From assembly GCA_030589835.1 (NCBI GenBank), contig JAUUZS010000220.1, forward strand, positions 1 through 7,044: a stretch of 7,044 nt of DNA, written 5' to 3'. Positions 1 through 6,720 of this stretch are shown piece by piece. Origin of the DNA: Cyclobacteriaceae bacterium (lineage in GTDB: Bacteria; Bacteroidota; Bacteroidia; Cytophagales; Cyclobacteriaceae). Within the stretch, counting starts at the first letter, position 1, and every line of letters starts with the position of its first letter. The position numbers were made by a program, and so were the translations under genes. Below the pieces are notes generated by a model. The model saw nothing but the letters and a program-made list of their open reading frames with translations, was not told the origin of the DNA and searched no databases.

Positions 1-2
1 AC

Positions 3-38
3 CAAAAATCCATCAAAAATCTAAACCTTTCAAAAATC
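3..38. repeat. Three short direct repeats CAAAAATC behind the glycoside hydrolase gene
   Basis: The octamer CAAAAATC occurs at 3-10, 14-21 and 31-38, just beyond the 3' end of the minus-strand gene that ends at 82. Read in that gene's direction it is GATTTTTG three times. The stretch 1-81 shows no hairpin and no coding signal. The copies may simply reflect A-rich sequence, or belong to whatever lies left of the window. Confidence 0.4.
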
Positions 39-81
39 AAGCACTTTATGGACAGACTCTATTTAGTCGTATTCTTAACTC

Positions 82-2253
82 CTACTTTGCGTTTTGCACA
101 AATTCGATATCAGCTTCCACATCCTTTAAAAAATACTTCCAGTGAAATGCCGTAAACTCCGGCCAGCGTGGCTCATGATGCCCCATACTCACATAAGGCA
201 TCGGCTTGTAACGATCTTCAGTAAGTCGAATCACATTTTTCCAGTGCCCGACACCTTTTTCAAGAGACGCCAGGGCATCTTCTTTTTCTTTTTCCAGTAA
301 TGTCAGTTTATAGGTTTCAAAAGAAACCCCGGCACGTATTTTATCAGCGATATAAAAACCGAGATGACACCATGTCTCCAGATCATCCAATTCCGAATTC
401 AGGGTGGGTACATTTTCGGGCGACCTCAGCGTATTTATTATGGATATTGAATTGGCGCATGTTTCTTGCAGGTTTTGAGCTAACTCCACCGGCGTAATAG
501 ATTCCTCATCTATTGGTAAACCGTCCTTTATTAGCTGACAATATTCGGCAATATTCAGATAACGAGCATCCAACGTTTTATGCCGGATCATTTCTTCCAG
601 CGATATAAAAGGAGATTTTCGATCATCATACCCAGCTTGCCACGCAGCTAAAAATCCTTCACTGTAGAGCGTGAAATCCCATGTACCCTTGTAAAAGGAG
701 GCTAAATATAAGGGGACTTTCGAAGCCAGCGAATACGCATTAAGCAAGGTGATCCCATCAACATTCTGATACCTCGTTTCAAATGCTTTTACAAGTGTAG
801 CATCCGTTTCCATCGGATTATAAGTAAGACGACCCCAAAGATGATAAAATAACCATTGCTTTTCGAAGGCATAATCCCATGTCTTGTGCGGATGCTCTTT
901 ATGTGAATAATCCTTTGCAGGGATGTATCCTTCGGAACCGACAAAATAGCCATCTACATATTCTAGATGATTGGTTTGAATATGATCCCTGATAAAACCG
1001 GGGTCTCCCCAGCGAAGGACGAAGAAATCCTCATTTCGGATCATCCAGGAAATAAAATAATTCTCAGGTTTGGGATCCCAAAAATCCCGCATAATCGTGC
1101 CATCATCATTGGAGTGGGTTAGTGAGAGCTTCGGTGTGGAATGGCCATGCGACCAGTTGAATTTTACTTCAACAATAGTCTTTTCAGGGAGATCGGCGTA
1201 ATCGATTACCCTGCGCATTTCTTTGGGATCTCCGGCAAGAACCGCCCGGTGAATAAATTTGATTTTCCGGTCTGCACTTTTCATGCCCTCTACAAAGGTG
1301 TCCTGAATCCAGTCTTCCCGTGCTGTTGGCGTCATCTTATCATCGCCCCAATTTCCCATCCAGTCAGCCAGGGTGACGCCTAAGCCAGTGAGATTTTCAT
1401 ATTCGTTGATAACTTGCGTTACGGACTCTTTAGTATAGGTGCGTACCAACTCCGATCTGTCGTCATGCTCTTTGGCACCATAGGCATCTGCAAATTCCGA
1501 AGAGACTACAATGTTCCAGTTAACGAGGTAGGTTTCAATACCACGATCCTTCGCCATTTTAAAAAGTGCTTTCCAGAATGTCCTCCACTCAGCCAATTCC
1601 TGATCATTGAAAGGTGTGGCTTTTGGAAAATTTTCTGCCCGTATCATGTAAGGGAAGGGATGCGTATTCCAGAGCGACAGTGTATTGAACCTGTTTTTCA
1701 CCATCATATCGAGATATGCTTCCCAGAACTTTAGATCACGGCATGTTTCCATGTGCACTTCCGTTGCAGGCCCGGGTCGGTATGGTGACCAGGGCAAATT
1801 GAATTTAATCGCTCTAAACGAAAACGCCGGATCAATTTGTCTTTCTTTCAATGCTGAAAAATCAACAGAAGTACCAATTTGCTCCATCAATTCCATGATA
1901 CCGTACACACATCCTCTATCCGTTTTTGATATGATATAAATGATTTCACCATCCTTAAAAAGGCTAAAGCCATCAGGCTTGAGCTTCGCAACATTAGAAG
2001 ATAATAAATTGGCTTGATGTTCATCAAGATCTTGCTCTTGACTCAGGATCACAATTCGCTTGGCGATATCATGGTTTTCTTTACACCTTACGATAGCATA
2101 TCCCGAAGATTGAAGCTCAGTCGATAAACGGTTTACTCCATAAGATACAACCGAAGATGAGGAATTATAGCAAATATCAATCGTCTTCGTGTATGAACAG
2201 GATGCCAGAGATACAGGTAGGATCAAGATCCATGTGATCAATAAATTTTTCAT
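82..2253 (-). CDS. Lipoprotein glycoside hydrolase, GH67/GH20-like (alpha-glucuronidase-type fold)
   Basis: This 723-residue protein has a lipoprotein signal peptide: a charged start (MKN), a hydrophobic core at 4-16 and a lipobox L16-A17-S18-C19, so it is probably anchored to a membrane facing the periplasm or cell surface. Residues about 23-135 look like the small alpha/beta domain that precedes the barrel in GH67 and GH20 enzymes, with the typical DRGCVYGIMELMEQIG helix at 112-127. A TIM-barrel-like domain follows; likely strands are RAIKFNLPW (147-155), NTLSLWN (190-196), IETYLVNWN (239-247), GVTLADWMGNW (292-302), KIKFIHR (330-336), TIVEVKFNWSHG (359-370), FVLRW (411-415) and YVDGYFVGSEGY (432-443). 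Acidic residues in D297 and E441 regions are candidate catalytic groups, but I cannot assign them. The C-terminal 250 residues are helical. Family membership is by eye; the substrate (perhaps a uronic-acid glycan) is unknown. ATG at 2253 is chosen because it gives a complete signal peptide. No SusC/SusD genes are in view. Confidence 0.85.
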   Translation of the reverse strand: MKNLLITWILILPVSLASCSYTKTIDICYNSSSSVVSYGVNRLSTELQSSGYAIVRCKENHDIAKRIVILSQEQDLDEHQANLLSSNVAKLKPDGFSLFKDGEIIYIISKTDRGCVYGIMELMEQIGTSVDFSALKERQIDPAFSFRAIKFNLPWSPYRPGPATEVHMETCRDLKFWEAYLDMMVKNRFNTLSLWNTHPFPYMIRAENFPKATPFNDQELAEWRTFWKALFKMAKDRGIETYLVNWNIVVSSEFADAYGAKEHDDRSELVRTYTKESVTQVINEYENLTGLGVTLADWMGNWGDDKMTPTAREDWIQDTFVEGMKSADRKIKFIHRAVLAGDPKEMRRVIDYADLPEKTIVEVKFNWSHGHSTPKLSLTHSNDDGTIMRDFWDPKPENYFISWMIRNEDFFVLRWGDPGFIRDHIQTNHLEYVDGYFVGSEGYIPAKDYSHKEHPHKTWDYAFEKQWLFYHLWGRLTYNPMETDATLVKAFETRYQNVDGITLLNAYSLASKVPLYLASFYKGTWDFTLYSEGFLAAWQAGYDDRKSPFISLEEMIRHKTLDARYLNIAEYCQLIKDGLPIDEESITPVELAQNLQETCANSISIINTLRSPENVPTLNSELDDLETWCHLGFYIADKIRAGVSFETYKLTLLEKEKEDALASLEKGVGHWKNVIRLTEDRYKPMPYVSMGHHEPRWPEFTAFHWKYFLKDVEADIEFVQNAK

Positions 2254-2328
2254 CTTAATTTTTCTTTAGGTGTTTTTGACAATCTTTTATAAATATAATG
2301 AACTGCAAAAATTTCTATCCCTAAAATT

Positions 2329-2601
2329 TTAAATGTCTAATTCATCATTCTCTTTCTTTTTCTTTTTAAACCAGTTTTTTGGATTGAAATAAGATTTGTA
2401 TTTGCTGAAGAGCTCCTTACCAACTAATAATCCACCGCTCCAAAAGGTAATTTCAGCTGTTATAAATAAAATGCTCGTGATCGATATTTTAGTCTTATTA
2501 TCCAGGTCCAGGAAAGGGACAATTGGTAAAGACAAAAACATTGGAACAGCCACCACCATTAAAAATATTCCTAATTTAAGTTTCCAGTTCTTTTTTTTCA
2601 T
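2329..2601 (-). CDS. Small two-helix membrane protein, transporter suffix domain family
   Basis: This 90-residue protein has a basic N-terminus (MKKKNWKLKL), a first membrane segment at about 8-31, a short DLDNKTK linker, a second membrane segment at about 38-60 and a strongly basic tail (KKKKK near 79-83) ending in acidic residues. The WKLKLGIFLMVVAVPMFLSLPIVPFL start and the second helix containing TAE followed by an aromatic stretch match, from memory, the family called transporter suffix domain, found free-standing or fused to the C-termini of transporters. Its function is not known. It lies 75 bp upstream of the glycoside hydrolase on the same strand, so co-transcription is possible. No transporter gene is adjacent, which makes this a stand-alone copy. 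ATG at 2601 is the natural start, preceded by an AT-rich leader. Confidence 0.8.
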   Translation of the reverse strand: MKKKNWKLKLGIFLMVVAVPMFLSLPIVPFLDLDNKTKISITSILFITAEITFWSGGLLVGKELFSKYKSYFNPKNWFKKKKKENDELDI

Positions 2602-2696
2602 TTCAGTAATGTATAGAATTTTTTATATCTGCGTACTCCGGGAAAAATTGATGCTCTTTTTAAAGCATTGAAAATTACGGCATTGATCCCTTTCTA

Positions 2697-2727
2697 CAAA
2701 AGATTAAGTTCTTCATCTTTGCGCAAA
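2697..2727 (-). promoter_or_regulatory. Candidate Bacteroidota promoter with TTTGCGCAAA palindrome
   Basis: On the minus strand TTTG (2727-2724) is followed after 19 bp by ATCTTTTG (2704-2697). This resembles the Bacteroidota housekeeping pattern TTTG / TAnnTTTG; the second box matches 6 of 8 positions. It would give a leader of roughly 90 bases for the small membrane protein starting at 2601. The upstream box lies inside a perfect 10-bp palindrome, TTTGCGCAAA (2718-2727), which could be an operator. The assignment is tentative because the -7 box lacks its leading TA. Confidence 0.25.
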
Positions 2728-2816
2728 TAAGGACAATATTCAAGCATTTTAGCATTCCATTTGATGTGATTCTATATTGATTTCGGGTTTTGCACAGCGG
2801 TATGAAAGAATTGATT

Positions 2817-3233
2817 TCAAATTTTATTTGATTTTTCCATCATGTTCCCTGGTTTTTCCAAAGGAGTAAATCCAAATTTCGCATAGAGTTCATGTGCGTC
2901 ATCCGTTCCTAATCCCCACCGCTGAAGCCCCTGAAGCTTTTCATGATGTGTAATATGATGCATTAATTTCTTCCCCAATCCTTTTTTCTGATAGGCATCC
3001 AAAATAAAGACATCCATAACCCAGGCAAAAACTGCATAATCCGTAACTACCCGTGCAAATCCAACCTGGGCATCCCCATCATAAACACCAAAACACAGGG
3101 AATGCTCAATAGATCGTTTTACGGTTTCTATACTTCGCCCTTTTGCCCAATATGATTCATTTGAAAGGTAGTCGTGGATCAGCTCTATATCCAATCTTGA
3201 TTTGTAGGTGGAAATTTGAAACATGCTGTCCAT
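2817..3233 (-). CDS. GNAT family N-acetyltransferase
   Basis: A protein of 138 residues from the chosen ATG, a normal length for a single-domain GNAT enzyme, which transfers an acetyl group from acetyl-CoA to an amine; the acceptor is unknown. The start is followed by the subfamily-typical SRLDIELIHDYLSNESYWAKGRS (12-34). Strands VGFARVVTD and WVMDVFIL lead into acetyl-CoA-binding motif A, Q82-K-K-G-L-G87, and the C-terminal LYAKFGF is motif B. The frame stays open to a TTG at 3245, and a further in-frame ATG lies at 3224. I prefer ATG 3233 over TTG because homologues begin only a few residues before the ISTYKSRLD segment; 3224 is equally possible. It is probably cytoplasmic and monocistronic: 215 bp separate it from the next gene downstream, and I see no clear terminator there. 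Confidence 0.9.
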   Translation of the reverse strand: MDSMFQISTYKSRLDIELIHDYLSNESYWAKGRSIETVKRSIEHSLCFGVYDGDAQVGFARVVTDYAVFAWVMDVFILDAYQKKGLGKKLMHHITHHEKLQGLQRWGLGTDDAHELYAKFGFTPLEKPGNMMEKSNKI

Positions 3234-3350
3234 GTTTCTACTCAAAAATTAATTTCAGGCTGAATATAAAGGAAAATTTCTCATTATCAATAATCTGTTC
3301 TTTCCAGTGATGGCATAAGTTTGAATCGGATATTTATTCATCTCTGGTAG

Positions 3351-3379
3351 CTTCGACGTGCCCAGGGAACATGTCGAAG
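3351..3379. repeat. REP-like inverted repeat CTTCGACGTG / CATGTCGAAG
   Basis: Arms 3351-3360 and 3370-3379 pair over 10 bp with one G-T wobble, around a 9-base loop (CCCAGGGAA). The design, a TTCGAC arm with CCAGGGAACA in the loop, resembles intergenic palindromes found in many copies in diverse bacterial genomes (from memory). Only one copy is visible here. It lies upstream of the GNAT gene, without a T-tract on either strand, so it is not a typical terminator. Confidence 0.6.
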
Positions 3380-3406
3380 ATTGGTGGTGGTAGCGCACCT
3401 CTACAA

Positions 3407-3450
3407 TTAGCGTATCGCTAAGACATTGAAGAAACTAAGTACTTTTCTTC
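3407..3450. repeat. Two adjacent short hairpins
   Basis: TTAGCG (3407-3412) and CGCTAA (3416-3421) form a 6-bp stem with a 3-base loop. Immediately after, GAAGAAA (3428-3434) and TTTCTTC (3444-3450) form a 7-bp stem with a 9-base loop. Neither follows an intact gene. Together with the hairpins on either side they make a run of possible stem-loops in the GNAT upstream region. Confidence 0.4.
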
Positions 3451-3505
3451 TAAATGAAAGCCACAGTGCATGTTTTCACCTTGAAACCGGGTTTATCTTA
3501 CCGTC

Positions 3506-3547
3506 ATTCCGGTATTACTGTAGCAAAGCGGAAGTAATATCCGGAAT
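3506..3547. repeat. 14-bp inverted repeat ATTCCGGTATTACT, dispersed-repeat type
   Basis: Left arm ATTCCGGTATTACT (3506-3519) and right arm AGTAATATCCGGAAT (3533-3547) pair over 14 bp with one bulged base around a 13-base loop. The flanking CCGTC on the left makes the CCGTCATTCCGG / CCGGAAT pattern seen in dispersed intergenic repeats of several phyla (from memory). It ends 15 bp from the stop that terminates the AraC-like remnant on the minus strand, so it sits where the rest of that domain should be. Confidence 0.6.
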
Positions 3548-3562
3548 CTCGCCAATACTCCT

Positions 3563-3752
3563 CTAGCCCTTGCGTCTCGCTAGGCCTACTTCTTTTGCCA
3601 GATCCTTGGCACCAAATTCCTTATTTTTCAGGTTGGAAAAACCTTAGTAGTAAGCCTTTGCAGGAAGGCCTCGGCCATGGAGAATTCATCAGATTTTTCC
3701 ATTGTATGATGTGCTATAAAAAGCAACTAGCTTCTTTTGGGTCGATGTTCAT
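3563..3752 (-). pseudogene. Frameshifted, truncated remnant of an AraC-type HTH regulator
   Basis: From 3702 leftwards the minus strand reads MEKSDEFSMAEAFLQRLTTKV. After a one-base frame change at the A5/T5 run 3637-3641 it reads SNLKNKEFGAKDLAKEVGLA, followed by RRKG and a stop at 3563. Restoring one T gives KVFSNLKNKEFG without a break. The pattern AFLQRLT-(6)-NLxNxEFGxxxLAxEVGLxR is the first helix-turn-helix motif of the AraC domain as it appears in Bacteroidota two-component hybrids and TPR-AraC regulators. The second helix-turn-helix is absent. Further upstream, in another frame, NIDPKEAS (3749-3726) resembles the linker before this domain in hybrid sensors, which would mean a second disruption. 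Recognition is by eye from a short stretch, so it could be coincidence, but two matching pieces joined by a homopolymer shift argue for a real decayed gene. Confidence 0.45.
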
Positions 3753-4061
3753 TCTAAAGCGTCATTGCAACGAAGGAACTCACAAGAAAGTTATTGATTT
3801 TTTTGTGGAATACCTATGATCTTCAGGAGGTTATTTGCAATTAAAATTTTATATGGCTATGAGAATAATTGCAGAGAAATCTGCTGGTTTACAATTTGAA
3901 GTTCATATTTTCAACGTACACGAACTGTTTTGACAGATCGAATTTCAAGGGAATCTATTTCTCATAACATGGAGAAAATACTGATCAGTTCATGAGGATA
4001 GCGAGAAATTTCATGAGACATTCTTTTTCATTGAAATGATTTTGCCAATGCTCAAACCGTT

Positions 4062-4098
4062 CGAATGCGTAAGGTCGTGACCGATTTCGGGCAATTCG
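4062..4098. repeat. Nested inverted repeat upstream of the permease
   Basis: Outer arms CGAATGC (4062-4068) and GCAATTCG (4091-4098) pair with one bulge. Inside lie GGTC-gt-GACC (4073-4082) and, overlapping it, CCGA-tt-TCGG (4081-4090). The dyads are 145-180 bp ahead of the permease start, upstream of its candidate promoter, a position where a regulator could bind. No known operator is recognised. Confidence 0.35.
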
Positions 4099-4169
4099 TA
4101 TAGGATGTAAATTAAATGATTACCACATATAGCAAAGGTTATCAATGACTTACATGTTTGGCATTCAGA

Positions 4170-4196
4170 TTGCAATAAGGGTAAAGCATACTTTTA
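4170..4196 (+). promoter_or_regulatory. Candidate promoter of the ABC permease gene
   Basis: TTG (4170-4172) and TACTTTTA (4189-4196) resemble the Bacteroidota -33/-7 boxes (TTTG / TAnnTTTG). The -7 box matches 7 of 8 positions, and the 16-bp spacer is slightly short. Transcription would start near 4203 and give a leader of about 40 bases. A weaker alternative -7 box is CATGTTTG at 4153-4160. No Shine-Dalgarno sequence precedes the ATG at 4243, as is common in this phylum. Confidence 0.25.
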
Positions 4197-4242
4197 TTAA
4201 ATAATGGATGCTATAACTATTTACATATAAACACCCTTACCC

Positions 4243-6618
4243 ATGATTAGGAATTATTTCAAAATCGGATACCGAAGCTTATTAAAGCACAAGCAAATAT
4301 CATTGATCAATTCTATCGGACTAGGAATTGCCTTCAGTACTTGCTTGGTTCTATTCACTTTTATGGATCGGCTTTACAACATGGACAAACTCCACAAAAA
4401 TGCTGATCGTAAATTTTTGGTAGAATGTGTGATTGAAGACGATGGTCAGGAACGAATTTTTGGCAACACTCCTTTTGCACTTTCTACATCCCTAAAAGCC
4501 GACATTCCTGAAGTAGAAGATGCTGTTCGATTAAAATACTCAAGCGCAAATTTTAGGTATAAAGACAAAGTTTTTAATGAATCGTTAATCTTTGTCGATC
4601 CCGGATATATGGAGATGTTTACCTTTGATCTTCTATCGGGGACCAAGGATGTGCTAAAGGAAAAAAATAAGATTGTTTTGAGTAAAAAAATTGCTAAAAA
4701 ATATTTTGGCGATGAAAATGCAATGGGAAAGCAAGTATCTATGCTTTTCAGTTCCAATGGCAAAGAATACAAAGAAACCTTCTTTGTGGGGGCTATAGTT
4801 GATGAATTTGATTACATGACAACGATGCGATTTGAAATTCTTATTCCTTTCGAAAACAGGCGAAACCTTGGTATGATTGATGATGGAGATTGGGTAAATC
4901 ATACCAATGCCACATTTATCACCTTGAGACAAGCAGATCAGCAAGAACAGGTACTTACCCAAATGAATGCTTATGCTAACATTCAGAATGAGGCCAATCC
5001 AGATAGAAAAATAAACCACTTTTTATTGGATCCACTTCCCAGGATGGCGCTCGATGCCTACGGAAAAGAGGATATGATCATCTATAATGCCCCTCCTGTA
5101 GCACGGATCATGTTTACAACCATCGCTGTGTTTATTCTTATTTTGGCAGCGTTCAATTATGTGAATATTTCCGTGGTTTCCGCCACTTCCAGGTTAAAAG
5201 AAATTGGTTTACGTAAAACTATCGGAGGCACACGAAAGCAAATTGTCATGCAATTTATTTTTGAGAATACCATCCTATGTTTTTTGGCGTTCACATTTGG
5301 TTATATGCTTACCGTTGGGTTTACACTGCCAGGATTCAATGCCACTCTAGGTGTAGTCAGTCCGATGATTATTGATTTTACCAATCCCAGGCTTTGGATA
5401 TTTATGACCAGCCTTTTTCTTGTGGTAAGTATTGGTTCGGCTGCCTATCCGGCATTTTTCATATCAGCCTTCCGGCCGGTACATATTTTCAGAGGGGATC
5501 TGAAGTTGACCAGTAAAAACTATTTTACCAAAACTTTGCTCGGCTTGCAGCTGATCATTTCATTCATCACCATTTCCTTAGGAGTTGTCTTTGTCCTTAA
5601 TAACAACTATATCGAAAAACGGGATTGGGGCTACAATAAGGAGCAAACCATTATCGTTCCCTTGGTCAATAATGATCAGTATAGCGAGCTAAGGGATGCT
5701 TTTTCGCAAAATCCTGATATTAACATCATTTCTGGTGCTCAAAGCAACCTGGGTCAGGTTGGGGAAGATGCCGTTGTATACGAAAGTGAGAAATATGTGA
5801 GTTTGAAATTACTTGCTGGGTATGAGTATCTTGATGCTATGGGTTTTCGCTTAAAAGAAGGAAGGTTTTTTGAGAATAATAGCACCACGGATTTGGATGA
5901 ATCATTGATTGTAAATGAAGCCTTTGTAAATAAACTGGAGCTCAGTAATCCTATTGGTACAAGATTAATGTTGGATGACAAAGCACATTACATCATCGGT
6001 GTTACGGAAGATTTTCACTATAAAGATTTTTCAAATGAAATAAAACCTTTATGCTTCAAGGTAAGCGGGGAACAAGATTTTAACTATCTCGCGATCAGAA
6101 CCTCAGCAGGGAAGGCAGTGGTAACAGAACAATATGCAAAAGATACCTGGAAAAAAATGTTTCCTGACAATACCTATGAAGGTTATTTTCAAAATGCCAC
6201 GTTTGACTTTCATTATGATGAAAATAAAAGGATTTCAAATCTGATGATAGCCATTGCAGGACTTGCCATATTGATTTCCTGTATGGGACTATTTGGACTT
6301 GTGTCCTTATTCGTTACCAAAAAAATGAAAGAATTCAGCATCCGAAAAGTGATGGGGGCTTCCTTCAAAGAGATTGGAGTACAGATAAGCAAAGGATTTA
6401 TGTGGGTGATTATCGTGTCTTGTATCATCGGGGCTCCATTGGCCTATTTGATGACTGCGTCAACAATTTCATCAATATATACCTATCATGTACCCATGAA
6501 TGCATTGCCATTTGTTTTAACCGCAGCCGTCCTGATCCTTACAGCGCTTGCCACTGTTTCATCACAGGTATTTAAAGCGGTGAAGATTAATCCTGCAGAA
6601 CAGTTGAGGGATCAATAA
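4243..6618 (+). CDS. ABC transporter permease, FtsX/MacB-like (orphan)
   Basis: This 791-residue inner-membrane protein has the full layout of the large Bacteroidota FtsX-like permeases. It begins MIRNYFKIGYRSLLKHK, then has TM1 (about 19-41), a periplasmic MacB_PCD domain (about 45-280), and a first FtsX domain (about 285-410) with three helices and the cytoplasmic RLKEIGLRKTIGG motif (317-329) that contacts the ATPase. After AYPAFFISAFRPVHIFRG comes a fifth helix (about 430-452), a second periplasmic domain (about 455-660), and a second FtsX domain (665-785) with KMKEFSIRKVMGA (694-706) and the typical end INPAEQLRD. Such proteins work with a MacB/LolD-type ATPase, by mechanotransmission rather than classical import, in export of peptides or lipoproteins or in envelope stress. 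No ATPase, membrane-fusion protein or outer-membrane channel gene is present, so the partner must be encoded elsewhere. The substrate cannot be told. Length is normal and no frame break is seen. Confidence 0.92.
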   Translation: MIRNYFKIGYRSLLKHKQISLINSIGLGIAFSTCLVLFTFMDRLYNMDKLHKNADRKFLVECVIEDDGQERIFGNTPFALSTSLKADIPEVEDAVRLKYSSANFRYKDKVFNESLIFVDPGYMEMFTFDLLSGTKDVLKEKNKIVLSKKIAKKYFGDENAMGKQVSMLFSSNGKEYKETFFVGAIVDEFDYMTTMRFEILIPFENRRNLGMIDDGDWVNHTNATFITLRQADQQEQVLTQMNAYANIQNEANPDRKINHFLLDPLPRMALDAYGKEDMIIYNAPPVARIMFTTIAVFILILAAFNYVNISVVSATSRLKEIGLRKTIGGTRKQIVMQFIFENTILCFLAFTFGYMLTVGFTLPGFNATLGVVSPMIIDFTNPRLWIFMTSLFLVVSIGSAAYPAFFISAFRPVHIFRGDLKLTSKNYFTKTLLGLQLIISFITISLGVVFVLNNNYIEKRDWGYNKEQTIIVPLVNNDQYSELRDAFSQNPDINIISGAQSNLGQVGEDAVVYESEKYVSLKLLAGYEYLDAMGFRLKEGRFFENNSTTDLDESLIVNEAFVNKLELSNPIGTRLMLDDKAHYIIGVTEDFHYKDFSNEIKPLCFKVSGEQDFNYLAIRTSAGKAVVTEQYAKDTWKKMFPDNTYEGYFQNATFDFHYDENKRISNLMIAIAGLAILISCMGLFGLVSLFVTKKMKEFSIRKVMGASFKEIGVQISKGFMWVIIVSCIIGAPLAYLMTASTISSIYTYHVPMNALPFVLTAAVLILTALATVSSQVFKAVKINPAEQLRDQ

Positions 6619-6660
6619 AAAAACTGAGGCCGGTGCGTGTTTGTAATACGTGCCACCTCA
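6617..6660 (-). terminator. Rho-independent terminator, best for minus-strand transcripts
   Basis: Arms 6625-6640 (TGAGG, two unpaired C, GGTGCGTGT) and 6646-6660 (ATACGTGCC, one unpaired A, CCTCA) form a 14-bp stem with three G-T wobbles, counted on the plus strand, and a 5-base loop. Seven A residues (6617-6623) lie directly left of the stem, so a minus-strand transcript would end in stem plus UUUUUUU, a classical intrinsic terminator. On the plus strand the hairpin begins 6 bases after the permease stop but lacks a following T-tract, so it may only protect that 3' end. The natural client is the minus-strand gene ending at 6912. Confidence 0.6.
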
Positions 6661-6712
6661 CTATCTCAGGTTCTCCAATCCTGCAACTGTGTTTTCTGAC
6701 CAGAACGCCATG

Positions 6713-6720
6713 GATATTTT
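6713..6720. repeat. Target-site duplication, left copy (GATATTTT)
   Basis: GATATTTT directly abuts the left terminal inverted repeat of the 182-bp element and is identical to 6903-6910. Perfect 8-bp direct repeats immediately outside perfect inverted termini are the hallmark of a transposition event. Confidence 0.75.

Larger units (their letters stand above)
3246..4242. other. About 1 kb without an intact gene: inverted repeats and a regulator remnant
   Basis: This gap separates the divergent GNAT and permease genes. I find no complete gene in it. The left third has short inverted repeats close to the GNAT start (TTCAG-g-CTGAA at 3254-3264, ATTAT-ca-ATAAT at 3283-3294) and a cluster of stronger hairpins (3351-3547). 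The middle (3563-3752) has a probable AraC-type regulator remnant on the minus strand. The right part has a nested inverted repeat (4062-4098) and the permease promoter region. The sequence reads as a decayed former gene neighbourhood that accumulated dispersed repeats. Confidence 0.6.

Noticed and set aside
300..1939. Several plus-strand open frames opposite the glycoside hydrolase gene
   Set aside because: They are antisense shadows of a complete, well-formed gene and have no domains or leaders of their own.
2776..2818. ATTGATTTC repeated at 2776-2784 and 2810-2818
   Set aside because: A 9-bp repeat in AT-rich sequence that overlaps the end of the GNAT gene; it has no flanking structure and may be chance.
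3595..3819. Plus-strand open frame of 74 codons in the 1-kb gap
   Set aside because: It starts with TTG and shows no recognisable motif. It lies opposite the AraC-like remnant, whose minus-strand reading looks far more protein-like.
3835..3933. Possible 32-codon plus-strand small ORF (TTG start) behind AGGAGG at 3825-3830
   Set aside because: The SD-like hexamer is only 4 bases from the TTG and 22 from the first ATG. SD use is weak in this phylum, and the peptide has no recognisable feature.
4011..4193. Minus-strand open stretch of about 60 codons containing LPEIGHDLTHSNGLSIGKI
   Set aside because: The composition looks somewhat protein-like, but there is no start codon until seven residues before the stop and no family is recognised. 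It overlaps the permease promoter region.
4446..6428. Minus-strand open frames opposite the permease gene
   Set aside because: They are antisense shadows of an intact membrane protein gene, rich in Ser/Phe/Ile as expected from reversed membrane-segment codons.
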